Positions 1 to 10,100 of a DNA stretch of 64,000 nt are shown one piece after another. Positions within the stretch are counted from its first letter, which is position 1; every line of letters begins with the position of its first letter. The stretch lies in contig CM054120.1 of assembly GCA_028673005.1 (NCBI GenBank), forward strand, positions 56,356,057 through 56,420,056. The letters are read 5' to 3'. The notes under the pieces are model-generated. The model did no database searches. It was not told where the DNA came from and worked only from the letters and a program-made list of their open reading frames with translations. The position numbers were made by a program, and so were the translations under genes. The stretch is from Tanypteryx hageni. Lineage: Eukaryota; Arthropoda; Insecta; Odonata; Petaluridae.

Positions 1-1020
1 CTATGAAGAAATTTATGTAAAAAACGTGTAATATTTGTACGAAATAAAATTGCGAATTCATGTTCTACGTATAATAAAATCATTTCGTTTTATTTTAATA
101 ACAGGCTTGACTTCGCTTTATTTCCTTCAGCACAGATGTACGGTTTGGAAATCTACCGTCTGATACGAAAAGACAAAATGCAAAATTATAAATAATATAT
201 TATCACATTTATTTTTTCATGTACAAAATTTTTGTCTCGCCATTCTTCTGCACTTAATATAAGTTACAGTAGAGATTTTGTGTGTATGTGTGCGAGCGGG
301 CGGTGCCGTGGCGCGGAAATCTACCGTATAAGGCAGGGGTTCCCAACGCGGGGCCCGAGGGCGCCATGGCTCCCGCAAAGGTTAGCTGTGGGCCCAGATG
401 AGGTTTTTTTCAGGTGTCCTTTCTAAAACATTTAGCTTTTTTGACTTATAGTATTGAGCGCCTACAGAATCTATAATCTAAAAATGAATAATATTTTAAT
501 ACAAAATTTTTATATCATTTACATATCTATGCACGTATGTAAGTATTTATGTCAAAACAAGTATCGCAGCTTATTTAATTTGTCTTAAATTAATCACATA
601 ATTTCATTTTGATTCATTGTTTAATGGAAATTTTGATATTTTCTATACATTGTATTTTTAAGTTTAATAAATATGGGGTTTAAGAGTAAATCAATATTCC
701 TACTAACAATATTTGAAATATGTTATAAATATACAGACAGCTACCAGCTGAGCTGTAAGTGATGAGTGAGAAGGGAGAGTGGAGGAGAGGGAGGATAAAA
801 ATATTGGAAGAAAAGAAATTCAAAACGTTAATGAAACTGACTATAATTAACTTGAGGCATTATGTTTTTTATCGTGAATAGATAATATATAACTCACCGG
901 CGGTCATTCGGATCTTAATTTTAGATGCAGGAGTTGGACTGCAAAAGCTTTCTCAGAGTAACTCTCTGTCTACAAGTTCCTCAAAGTTAAAAATCGCCTT
1001 AAATTGCCAAAGTGATATTG
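1..1020. other. AT-rich sequence without a recognised gene
   Basis: I see no convincing reading frame or RNA gene here. A short phrase (GGAAATCTACCGT) occurs twice, near 146 and 315. A GC-rich island at about 330-400 looks like a transposon end and is listed separately. The sequence leads into the exon-like array that starts near 1021. Confidence 0.5.
334..420 (+). mobile_element. Possible hAT-like transposon terminus
   Basis: The GC-rich island begins CAGGGGTTCCCAAC, which resembles the terminal inverted repeat of many hAT transposons (CAGNGGTTCCCAAC). I found no matching inverted end within the window and no clear 8-bp target duplication. At best it is an isolated or truncated end. It could be chance. 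Confidence 0.25.
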
Positions 1021-1025
1021 GCTTT

Positions 1026-1206
1026 GCTCGCTTTTAATGGCGTCCATTCCTGACATTCTGGCATATGAGGGGAAGAGATACGGTTAGGAATATAATGCAT
1101 CACGTGGCCTGGACCAATCACGCGCTTCCAAGTTCACACATATAGGGAGTCTACTCAAACGTCTCCTCCTATTCCGTCCTTAGCTTCCGAAACGTTCGGG
1201 TAAGTT
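1026..1206 (+). promoter_or_regulatory. Promoter-like cassette P1
   Basis: In order: a 23-bp upstream block shared with P3 (1026-1048), an E-box CACGTG (1101-1106), CCAAT (1113-1117), a TATA-like CATATAGGGAG (1138-1148), then an exon-1-like stretch ending in the donor GGGTAAGT (1199-1206). The order and spacing resemble an RNA polymerase II core promoter and a first exon. Function is inferred only. Confidence 0.5.
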
Positions 1207-1544
1207 CCGTCCCTACATTTTTTACTTTATTTCTTACATATTGAACAAACATTGTTTTTCGGTCTTAACTTCCGATTTGAGCAGAGATTTATGATTCTTT
1301 CTGTAATGTCACAGGTTCTGTAAATTCGAAGGCGCATAACCTGTAAATGTTTAATTAAAATATATTGACGATTCTTGTACTAAGTTATGTTAATTTTCTC
1401 CTACAGCTAATATACAGCAATCACTGATGCCTCGCAGCGTCGAAAACCTCTACCTGTTGATTCAGTGTCAACCGCTCTCACGTAAAGTAAGTTCATTTAT
1501 TACACATATTTTCCTTCTTTTCTGTATTAATTTGACAGGAACGG

Positions 1545-1687
1545 ATGGAAGGTGGTTAGAAATGTCGTGCATCACGCGACCCATATTTGTGCCATTCACG
1601 CGCTTTCAAGTTGACTCATATAAGGAGTTAACTCAAACGTCTCCTCCTATTCTGTGATTATCTTTCGAGACGTGCGTGTATGTAAGT
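1545..1687 (+). promoter_or_regulatory. Promoter-like cassette P2
   Basis: Same module as P1: GCATCACGCGAC (E-box mutated), GCCATTCACGCG (CCAAT mutated), a good CATATAAGGAG (1618-1628), CAAACGTCTCCTCC, and a donor TATGTAAGTTCC at about 1679-1690. It joins directly to the spacer after E1, with a junction that matches E7-P4. Confidence 0.45.
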
Positions 1688-2230
1688 TCCTACTTCGTGG
1701 TTTATTTAAATTTATTTCTTACTTCATGTTGAAATATTGCATTTTGTTTTTAATTTCAGACTTTACTGAGCTTAATATTTGTTTCAATAATTTTACCCTG
1801 CATCTAATATACTGCAATCGCTGAGGCCTCACAGCGTTGAAATAATTTCAACATGTTGCTTCGGTGGCCACTACTCACGAGTAGGTACATTTATTAAGCA
1901 TTTTTCCTTTTTAGCTTTATTCATTTTAATAAATTAACAGTACTTAAGGGCAATGTGCGTAGTATCCTTTTACATTGTTTTTCGGCATTAGTTTCAGATT
2001 TGAGCAGAGACGATTGTTTCACTAAATTAAGTCAATTTTCTCCTACAGCTAATATTCTTTAATCACCGAGAACTAACAGCGTCGAAAACTTCTCCCTGTT
2101 GCTTCAGTGGCCACCGTTCTCAAGTAAAGTAGGTAAATTTATTACGCATATTTTCCTTCTTAGCTTTATTCATTTGAATCTAATAACAATTCTTGAGGGC
2201 AATTTTCGTAGTATCCATTTACAGAGAATG

Positions 2231-3439
2231 AATTTGGTTAACTTCTCGCCATATTCGATTGACGCATATATTTTAACCGTTGACAGTTCATAGTACGCGG
2301 CAATTGTGAATTTATTATTATGCAGTGTTCTATTTATATTGAACTCATATACTGTAGTTCTAATCCGACACATGGAGGTTTTATGCAGTAGCTACGCGAG
2401 AAACACATTCTAAGGTCTAACACTAACATTTTACTACTTATGCTGAGAGATTTACTACATTTTTATTTATATTTTAATCTGTATAATGTTTTGCAAAAAT
2501 TGGAATTTATAAATTCTTGATTTCTAGTAGTAAAAATGAAATTTCTGTTTTAAGGTTAAATGGGTATTAAGTTTTGAAACATTTTCATTTAGTAATTTTT
2601 ACGATGTTATTTCGTTCCTCGTCGTATTCGGAAATGTTAAGTTCTCTTATTATTTCATTGGCATATAGGTATATAGAGTACGTAATACAAATTTTCGATT
2701 ACTTCCCCATTATAAATTTAAGTAATAATTTTTTTGGAATGTCTTTTAAATATTTTTCACTCATATTCTGTTGCTCGGTGAATTACGATTTTTTTCCTGT
2801 TCGTTTATTAGTCATAATATATTTTTTAAATTGAAACGATAATTTGTTTATTTTTTTAATTTAATATATTTTGCCGTGCTAGATCCTTACTCGTTATATT
2901 TCTTGAAAAGTATCAACATTTAAGGCGCAGCACTAACATTTTGTTATTTTCTGTGGATAAACATTTTTTTTGTAAAATGTTATGCAATAATTGTCTTCTT
3001 TTTTATTGTCCACTAGCAGATTAGCCCGTTTCTCGCCCGGAATAATTACAATTCATATCTTGTGAATTCCCGTTGTACACTTCCTCTTTTGAAATTTCTA
3101 CACAAACTTTTATTAGCGCCATAAAACGTAGAGAAACTGAATTAAAGTTACTTTCGAGATTAAAAATTTATTCATACTATAAACTAATAAAGAGGGAGTT
3201 TTCGAATTTTTTCCTTTAATGAATTGCGAAAATGTACCCACATGCAAAATGTGCCCCAGCCTTCAGCGGACGGACATGCAAACTTTCTGCTTTATTAATA
3301 TGTATGAAATATTTTTCAAAATTTTATTATCCTATTTTTATTTAATTTTTATGTTACATATATACTTTACGATAGTAAATTGGTCTTTATACGGCTTTTT
3401 CATTTTATTGTAGTTCATTCATTGATATATATATATCAT
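2231..3439. other. AT-rich sequence, no gene recognised
   Basis: The exon-like array decays after about 2220. An imperfect direct repeat of about 30 bp recurs some 510 bp apart (near 2414 and 2928, containing CACTAACATTTT). The open frames are short and compositionally random. No element end is visible before the linker at 3440. Confidence 0.5.
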
Positions 3440-4207
3440 TGTATATAGACGTTTCTTACAGAGGAGGAAGAGGGGGATATAACATACCTATAGGAGGATA
3501 CTAATGTTTAGGCACTTCCAGATGAGCTGGATATTTGAAATTTTTTTCCTGGATAGGATTTTTTATAAAACCGTCTAGAAAGAACGAAAATCTTGTAAAA
3601 GTGCAACAATGCGGTGGCTATAAATTCGCAATTGTTTAAAGAAATTTTCGAGGTTTATGTATTTCCTAAAGTACTACGGTGCTGACATTTTTTTTAAAGG
3701 TAGGGTTTGTAAAAAAACGAAATAAGGATTTTAGAAATTTTAATATTTTAATTCGTTTGGAAGTAAAAATTTTTAATGTTTAAACAAAAAGATAACTGTT
3801 TAAGTACTACGGGATGAGCTAGGATGCTTAAATTTTTAAGCAATTTACAGATTAGACCATTTGCACAAATAAACATTTGATACTCTCCGTAAATATGTTG
3901 TGGCGGCCATTAAAAATGTTTAAAATTTTAACAATTAGAAGAAATATATTTCACTCCTAGAAGTGCTACAACTTTAAAAATTGGAAGAAATGTATAGCAT
4001 TAGTACCCCATAATGAAGAAAGTATAAAATTCTTAAAATTGTAAAGTTTGGGGATTATTTTAATATATTATTTTTACATAAGGGAAAGACGAAACTCACT
4101 GGGGAGGTGAAATCCTTAGAATTAAAATTATTACTTATGATGAAATATCTCTCTGAAAATTTAATATGTTCTTCAGAGATCCTTGCAGAATGCAACCACC
4201 AACTACT

Positions 4208-4209
<2 letters not shown>
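3440..4209 (+). mobile_element. Helitron-like non-autonomous unit H1 (family A), with linker
   Basis: Linker at about 3443-3488, then a unit starting AGGAGGATACTAATG (3492) with GGCACTTCCAGATGAGCTGGA, ending in a decayed hairpin (CTTGCAGAATGCAA) and ACTTGT in place of ACTAGT. It is colinear with the units at 15.6-29.2 kb and is an older outlying copy. No protein is encoded. The TA run at 4210 begins exactly at its end. Confidence 0.6.

Positions 4210-4245
<36 letters not shown>
4210..4245. repeat. (TA)n microsatellite
   Basis: About 18 TA units between the Helitron-like unit H1 and the 3' end of Penelope-like element 1. Open frames rich in Tyr-Ile through it are artefacts. Confidence 0.95.
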
Positions 4246-4246
<1 letters not shown>

Positions 4247-4414
4247 CAGCTTACGGAAAAGGAAAGGTAAAATGGATATATGGATGTCAACAATGTGTTG
4301 GGATGAGGAAACCCAGTAAACACTCACCAATCAGACGACTTCAGGTTGGCGAGGCCCCGGGGATGTCGATGCGACACACCTAAAAGAACACTAAAACACA
4401 GAAACATCACAAAC

Positions 4415-4449
4415 GTAGAAGCTTTCGGAATTGTTCCTTCATCAGCTAC
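4415..4449 (-). ncRNA. Hammerhead-ribozyme-like core in the PLE 3' repeat
   Basis: Read on the minus strand: GTAG, CTGATGA, A, a GGAA-CAA-TTCC hairpin, GAAAGCTT, CTAC. GTAG and CTAC can pair as helix I, GGAA/TTCC as helix II, and AGCT is self-complementary, as expected for helix III of a dimeric hammerhead. Hammerheads in Penelope pseudo-LTRs are known. The extra A after CTGATGA is atypical, so activity is uncertain. Confidence 0.4.
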
Positions 4450-4587
4450 AGAGAGAGAACTGATGGCGGTGACACTGGGTGGAGGCATGGGGGTGGAAGG
4501 GTAGTGCGAAATGGTCGAGGATTGGAGGATACGGAGGGGGTTGGGGATTGGTAGGGGGTTGGGAGAAGACAGAAAGGGAGTGAAAAG

Positions 4588-5033
4588 CTATCGAAGTTTG
4601 AGGCCAGGGGGAGTGAAGGAGTTTAGGAGATGGATATGCGAAAGCTCCAACTGACGGAGTTGGGGAGCCGAAGCATTGTCGGGGAGAGCGCGAATGACTC
4701 TCACTGTGAAGCAGTTGTTAAACTTTAAATTATGTTTGTTCGCATGAACGGCCACCGGCAGCGGCCGTTTGAGAATGACTCTGTTGGGTGGCCGTTCATG
4801 CGGATGTTGAGGGGATTGCTGGTGAGGCCAACATAAAAGGCGGGACATTGGGTGCATCTCAGGAGGTAAATGATATTGCTGGTGGTGCAGTTGGTGGTGG
4901 AAGTTATGGGGTAGGTGATGTTGGTTGTGGGACTGGAGAAGGAGTTGCAGAGGGGGTTTATTGGGCATGTTAGACATCGGGGTCTACCGCAGGGGTAAGA
5001 TCGGGCAGGGTGTAAAGGCGTGGGTGCTGGGGG
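4588..5033 (-). pseudogene. GIY-YIG endonuclease part of PLE 1 (frameshifted)
   Basis: Directly downstream of the RT stop, and in the same frame, come a Cys-rich linker (PCGRPRCLTCPINPLC) and then the nuclease core (NIIYLLRCTQCPAFYVGLTS, RMNGH). This is the GIY-YIG type that Penelope proteins carry after the RT, where it nicks target DNA. A one-base frameshift near 4760 moves the rest (AVHANKHNLKFNNCFTVRVI, then LRQLELSHIHLLNS) into another frame, which ends at 4588. The continuation is clearly recognisable, so the shift looks recent. The protein could not be made as one chain from this copy. Confidence 0.8.
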
Positions 5034-6532
5034 TTATTTCTTCCATAGAATATTTGCCAGATTAGGGGGACGGCGGAAGGAGAGCATCGGTGGTCTGGGA
5101 AATGGAATCTGGTGAGGGTAGGATGAGAGAATAAGGTGGGCGGTTTTCAGGATGTTTTTCAGAATGTCGTGGATGCCGGGGAAATACAGGGTGGTTAGGG
5201 TGATTTGGAGGTAGGAATCGGTGGTGGTATGGGTATTAGGGTGGGAGTTAGGGGTGGCGGGTGCGACTGCACTCCGGATTAGGTCTCGGCTCAGATCCGG
5301 CGGGTATCCGCACTGTAAGAAGGGATGTTCGAGGGTGGAGCAGTACTCGGACAGGGAATCTCTGTCCGAGCAGATTCTCCGCCCTCGTCGGGCTAGGGCG
5401 TAGGGAATAGAGTTTTTGGTGTGGAGGGGATTGCAACTGTCGAACTGGAGATATTGAAGGCGGTTGGAAGGCTTGAGGTGCACGCTGGTGTGGATATTGT
5501 TTTCCTGGATGGAGAGATCGACATCCAGGAAGGTGATGTTGGAGGCAGAGGAGTGGTGGGTGAAGGAAAGCGTGGGGTGGGATGAAAGGCGTTGTAAAAA
5601 GGATTGTAGCAAGTCGGGTCCATGTGTCCATAGAAGAAAAATATCGTCAATATACCTCAGCCATAGGAGTGGTCTGGGGGAAACGTCACGAAAGCGTTCC
5701 TCCCATTCACCTAAGAAGGCATTGGCATAGGAGGGCGCCATGCGAGTGCTCATCGCGGTACCTTTTATTTGTAGGTAGTGGCGCCCTCCGAAAGAGAAGT
5801 TGTTTTTTTGGAGCACCATTTCAGCCAGCTTCGTTAGGAAATGGGAGGATGGTCTTGTGTCAGGTGGTCTGGAGTCCAGTAATTTTCTCAAGGCGGACAG
5901 TCCTTGGTTGTGAGGGATGTTGGTGTAGAGTGAGCAGACGTCTATAGTGGACATAATTGTGTTAGGTGGGAGAGGGGAAGGGAGTGATTTTAGGCGTAGT
6001 AGAAAGTGGTTTGTGTCTTTGATGAAGGATGGGATTTGACGGACGAGAGGTTGTAGGTGGGAGTCAACATAGGCAGAGATGCGTTCCGTGGGAGAATTAA
6101 AGCTGGCAACAATGGGGCGGCCGGGGATGTTGGGTTTGTGGATTTTTGGGAGTAGGTAGAAGGTTGGGGTCCGGGGTGTGTTGGGGATCATCAGGGAAAT
6201 GGTGGAATCAGAGAGGCCTTCTTGTTTTCCCACGGAACGCAGATATGCAGAAATTTTGGAGGAGTGGCGGTCAGTGGGGTTGGAGGGGAGAGGAAGGTAA
6301 GAAGTTTGGTCAGATAGTTGGCGGAGGGCTTCGTCGTTGTAATGCGAGCGGTCCATTACCACGGTGGTGGTACCTTTGTCTGCAGGGAGGATAATAATTT
6401 TGTCGTTGCGTTTCAACGTAGAAATTGCGGGTCTTTCCGGTTTCGTCAAATTGTCGTGGTGGTCAAGGAGGTCGGGAAAGTTGGGCTGGGCGACTGCGTG
6501 AATGATATAGTTAGCATATTGCTCGATGGGAT

Positions 6533-6535
<3 letters not shown>
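5034..6535 (-). pseudogene. Penelope-like reverse transcriptase
   Basis: A 471-codon frame from the Met at 6449, continuing upstream without a stop to about 6535, where a TA run cuts it. From the Met: DKGTTTVVM (25-33), LLPKIHKPNIPGRPIVA (99-115), IDVCSLYTNIPH (169-180, first catalytic Asp), GTAMSTRMAPSYAN (230-243) and LRYIDDIF (264-271, catalytic YIDD), then FLDVDL. This order is typical of Penelope RTs, which are related to telomerase. The 5' part of the frame is missing. An in-frame TAA (5034-5036) separates the RT from the nuclease. The catalytic residues are kept. Confidence 0.9.

Positions 6536-6593
<58 letters not shown>
6536..6593. repeat. (TA)n microsatellite inside PLE 1
   Basis: About 29 TA units. 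It lies between the 5' repeat-like segment and the truncated start of the RT frame, and mirrors the TA run that ends the element at 4210-4245. Confidence 0.95.
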
Positions 6594-6596
<3 letters not shown>

Positions 6597-6690
6597 CTAA
6601 AGGAAAAGAAAAAATAGCGATGAGGGTGGCCCAGCGGACACTTACCAAGTTGAGGACCAAGCTGGCAGGCTGGTGTCGAAGAGACACGTG

Positions 6691-6769
<79 letters not shown>

Positions 6770-6770
6770 T
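6691..6770. repeat. Palindromic compound microsatellite (CA)n(TA)n(TG)n
   Basis: CA units (6692-6724) pass into TA units (to 6745) and then TG units (to 6769). The tract is its own reverse complement and could form a long hairpin or cruciform. It bounds the 5' side of PLE 1. Confidence 0.95.
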
Positions 6771-7898
6771 TTATATACAGTACATTTACCTCATTTGGGA
6801 ATATAATTCCATTTTAAACGTAAATTTTAATTTAGTTTTGAAAAAGATTTATTTAGTACTTTTCACTTTCTTATTTTGTTAGGTCTTATATTTAGCATCC
6901 TGAGTTTTCATTCATTGGCAAATATAATTATTTTATTTCTGGTACTTAACTCATTTACACTTACTATTCCATTTTATATTTATAGGATAATTTACTATTT
7001 TAAATAGATCATTTAGTTGTTTACGCTTTTATATCGTGACCCTTGTCTCTAAAAAAGTAGGTATTATAAATATTTTATCCAAAAGCATCTAATTCATTTA
7101 CTTATCTTTTTGTCTGGTTAGTAATATCTGGCTACATTTTCAAACAAGTTGATGTTATGAAGGGAATCATAGGTGGAAATAGAATTAAATATTTACTTTT
7201 CGAATGATTCAGCGCCTCTTTAAATACTATGGTAATACTTTGATCATACCTACCGGTCATTTATGGACGGATATAATTCTGGTAAACGCAAATGAAATAG
7301 CTTTTTTATTTGAGAAGACGGTAATATATTAGAAAGGGGCCGATAAATATTCGCCATTCTGAGAATAGAATCATATCACTTACATGAATCTTTCTGCATG
7401 TTTTGGTGAAATTCTTCTCAAGGAATGTCTAGTACGTATTTATGTGAAATTTTTAGGTTCATCTCCTACACTAGACAAGTTTCTAGATCTCACTTGTGCT
7501 GAAGGGAGAAATTTTATTTAATAGTAAGGTGTTGGGTGGAATGCTAAGCGGAGTTTAGTTGATCTCTTAGATATAGGCATTTCCTTGCATATTCCACCCC
7601 TGCCAAACTGGCGCTACCTTCTCCATTGTCACTGCCTATAATTTTGCATCTTCGGTATTTTATAAAGTGTATGTAACAGCGTAAAATTTACCACCATCGA
7701 TAAAAGGATAATACTGAAAAGGATATCTACAAGTAAAAATTAAAAAAAATGTTGTATTGAAAGGACTCACCAAAGATTCTCTCGATAATCTAATAAATTT
7801 TCCTCACAGCCACGCGATATATAACGTTTTTTTCTACCTTGTCTAGTTGTTCTTAAAACATAAAAATCCAATAAACTCAGTCATGTGATATTCGTCTC
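6771..7898. other. AT-rich sequence, no gene recognised
   Basis: No open frame above background and no element ends that I can identify. It separates PLE 1 from the second exon-like array block. Confidence 0.5.
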
Positions 7899-8076
7899 GC
7901 TCGCTTTTAATGGCGTCCATTGGTGACATTCTGCATATGACAAGTAGGGAGGCGATTAGAAACGTCGTGCATCACGTTGCCCGGCCTTGTGCAATTCACG
8001 CGCTTCCGAGATGACTCTCATAAGGAGTCCACTCAAATGTCTCCTCTTCTTTCATTAGATTCAGAGACGTGCGGGT
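7899..8076 (+). promoter_or_regulatory. Promoter-like cassette P3
   Basis: It shares the upstream block GCTCGCTTTTAATGGCGTCC with P1, then has GTGCATCACGTTGCC, CAATTCACGCGCTTCC, CTCATAAGGAG (TATA-like), CTCAAATGTCTCCTC and the donor GCGGGTAAGA (8072-8081). The intron-like spacer after it was split by the piggyBac insertion at 8124. Confidence 0.5.
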
Positions 8077-8389
8077 AAGAAAGCTCCGTCTTTGTGCTTC
8101 TTTTAAGTTTATTTCTTTCTTAACCCATCAGTGGTAACCTGAGATTTATTCCCGCCAGTGGTAACATTGGGTCCAAGGAACCCAGGTAACACAACGGCTT
8201 GTAAAAAATGAAGCATTAGAGAATAAAGCATGAAATTTGCTCTCTGTTATGCTTCAATATATCTAATATAAAATTTTCTCTAAAAAAACAAAAAAGAATG
8301 TTTTCAAAACATATCTTAATTAAAAATTCCAACAATTTGTAATGTGAATAAAAAAAAATCGCACAGAAATTTAGTTGTTATCAATGCAA

Positions 8390-9960
8390 TCACTGCACAT
8401 CATTGATGCATGATTAAGGCAGATATACTTCAAACACTTTTGGCAGTAATACTTTGATTTAGGTTCTTTACAATAATTGCATCATCCTCTCTTATTTAGC
8501 TGCACTGGTGGATGTTGCTGAACTTGGTAGCCTGAATACTTTTGAGCAAGCAGCCTCACATCTTTAGATAAATGCATGCTCATCGATCTATTCTTTAGGT
8601 ATTCTTCAATTAAACCTTTTCCTTAAAAAATTCTGCCTAATGCCTTGACACGCACATTAACCACCGGAAATATCAATTAAAAAAATAAAAATGAATTCTT
8701 ACCAAGATTTTTTATAAAAATTCTTCGCTCTTCAACTGAATTGTTGTTTGCTTTGAATATTATGTGTTCATTTATGGCACCAATGTTCAACAAAGTGAAA
8801 AAAAATTTAATGGCCACCTTCTTGAAACTCTTGACACAGTATTCAGCGCACTTGGCATCCACCACATCTGCACCTCCTTTGGTATCACTGTAGAATGTGA
8901 TAATCTCCGTTTTTTGGTTGTATCCCGTTTCTGTGACTAATTTTGCAGCGTGTTGCATACTTGCAAACAGGTTAAAAACTTAATTCTTTTATGGAATTTA
9001 GGAAACTAGCGTCATGTCCTTTTGAAACACAAACAAACTTGTGTAAATATTATGATTTTTAGGATTTGTGAATTCAGGAGGCAACTCGGCCTTATTACCG
9101 TTTGCAGTTCCTATAACAGTTAAATTATAATCTTTCACTATTTTTTCACTAGTGAATAACTAGTAAAACAGTTCTCCATAGTGATGTTTCTTCCTGTATT
9201 TTACACAGGCCTGCATATACGTTCTACTACATCGTCCGGTTTGTGGCTTACTTTTAAAACTTCCGGCGGCTGGTTTCCGGCATATATTTCCAAGTCCAAA
9301 GCAAAATTCAGTCTAGCATCAACCAAGGCATACATTTTTATTCCATATCGGCTTGGTTTATTCTGAATGTATACTATATAGGGACACATATTGCGGAATG
9401 CCGGAAGGATTCCGTCAAGAATTAGATACTCTCCAGCTTAGTACGACTTCGAACATTTTGCAACAAACGCTTCAAATAATTGTCCTTTAGATGCCATATT
9501 GTCCAGTCTACTTCTCACATATTCCGGTTTGTGGCTTACTTTTAAAACTTCCGACTGCTGGATTCAAGCATATATTTCCAAATTCAAAGTATAATTCTTT
9601 CTAGCATCAACCAAGGCATACATTTTTATTCCATATCGGCTTGGTTTATTCGGCATGTATACTTTAAAGTGACACCTATCGCGGAATGCCGGAAGGATTT
9701 CGTCAAGAATTAGGTACTCTCCAGCTTAGTATGATTTTGAACAATATGCAACAAACGCTTCAAATAATTGTCCTTTAGATGCCATATTGTCCAGTCTACG
9801 TCTCTCATTTCTTCCTCTTTACTCAGATCAAAGAATTTCTTTGGAAGACTTAGAAGTCATCACAAGAAAAAACTTTCACCAGTGGTCACGTAGGGTCTGT
9901 CAGACCCAAATAACATTTCACCCTTTGACAACTGTTGATAAACTAAATGCTTGGGCACGT
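8390..9960 (-). pseudogene. piggyBac transposase remnant
   Basis: Recognisable pieces in order on the minus strand: AGEYLILDEILPAFR and NKPSRYGIKMYALVDAR (core of the DDE domain, twice, near 9700-9600 and 9410-9200); LFTSEKIVKDYNLTVIGT (about 9160); YSDTKGGADVVDAKCAEYC (about 8900-8850, typical piggyBac motif); LLNIGAINEHIIF; and a C-terminal Cys cluster CNYCKEP..YYCQKC..CLNHA..CSDC (about 8470-8385), the known piggyBac zinc ribbon. Multiple stops and frameshifts interrupt it. The usual N-terminal 150-200 residues are absent or unrecognisable. Confidence 0.85.
9236..9810. repeat. Tandem duplication of about 288 bp inside the piggyBac element
   Basis: CCGGTTTGTGGCTTACTTTT occurs at about 9236 and again at about 9523, and TGCCATATTGTCCAGTCTAC at about 9492 and 9781. 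The whole stretch between repeats with small differences. Each unit encodes the same transposase segment (NKPSRYGIKMYALVDAR). Confidence 0.9.
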
Positions 9961-10100
9961 GCTGTCCCATGACCGTCACATGAGCATTTTATAGGAAGGT
10001 ACTCTAACGGAGAATGTTGCAACTCAAACCGATCTAGTTCAAGAATACAAAAACAGACGGCGTTTGGTCTGTCAGACCAACTTTACCACTGCAGGGTTAA

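Larger units (their letters stand above)
1021..2230 (+). repeat. Exon-like tandem array, left block (P1-E1-P2-E2-E3)
   Basis: The block holds three related 77-80-nt cores: E1 1407-1486, E2 1804-1880 and E3 2049-2128. E1 and E3 follow a pyrimidine tract ending CTCCTACAG and run into GTAAGT or GTAGGT, so both edges match splice sites. E2 belongs to a second subtype: its acceptor is spoiled (CTGCAT for CTGCAG) and its donor is GAGTAGGT. Two promoter-like cassettes, P1 and P2, precede E1 and E2. Spacers between cores also repeat, including TTAATTTCAG and GAGCAGAGATTTATGATTCTTTC. E1 is open in one frame but E3 has an in-frame stop in that frame, so a protein-coding role is doubtful. The same modules return at 7899-8123 and 10097-12860. 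Confidence 0.75.
4246..6690 (-). mobile_element. Penelope-like retroelement 1
   Basis: On the minus strand the order is: a short 5' segment (about 6690-6600), a TA run, a reverse transcriptase frame (about 6535-5034), a GIY-YIG endonuclease (5033-4588), and a 3' segment (about 4475-4246). The 5' and 3' segments resemble each other: both have a GTGTCG..(C/A)TCGACA-type motif, a splice-donor-like GGT(A/G)AGTGT and a pyrimidine-rich stretch before a TA run. This matches the pseudo-LTR layout known for Penelope elements, where an intron lies in the repeat. The copy is inactive: it has an in-frame stop, a frameshift and a TA run near the start of the RT. Confidence 0.85.
8124..10096 (-). mobile_element. 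piggyBac-like DNA transposon (defective)
   Basis: The 1973-bp element is bounded by TTAA on both sides (8120-8123 and 10097-10100), the piggyBac target duplication. Its ends are inverted repeats: CCCATCAGTGGTAA on the left, and the reverse complement of the right end is CCCTGCAGTGGTAA (12 of 14 identical). Subterminal inverted motifs GGGTCC..GGAACCC and GGTCTGTCAGACC also lie near the ends. The transposase on the minus strand lacks its N-terminal portion and holds a tandem duplication. The flanks join cleanly into a spacer of the exon-like array (TTTCTT-TTAA-TGTAGAAATATTGC, compare 11310-11335), so the insertion is later than the array. Confidence 0.92.

Noticed and set aside
1427..1657. 76-codon frame as a protein gene
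   Set aside because: It reads through the donor of E1 into the spacer and P2; other copies do not keep it. It is treated as part of the exon-like array.
4055..4383. Four overlapping open frames of 62-91 codons across the TA run
   Set aside because: They owe their length to the TA microsatellite (Tyr-Ile repeats) and lack any domain; the same holds for frames at 6318-6882.
5221..6394. Plus-strand open frames of 60-121 codons
   Set aside because: They are shadows of the minus-strand Penelope RT, which has clear catalytic motifs.
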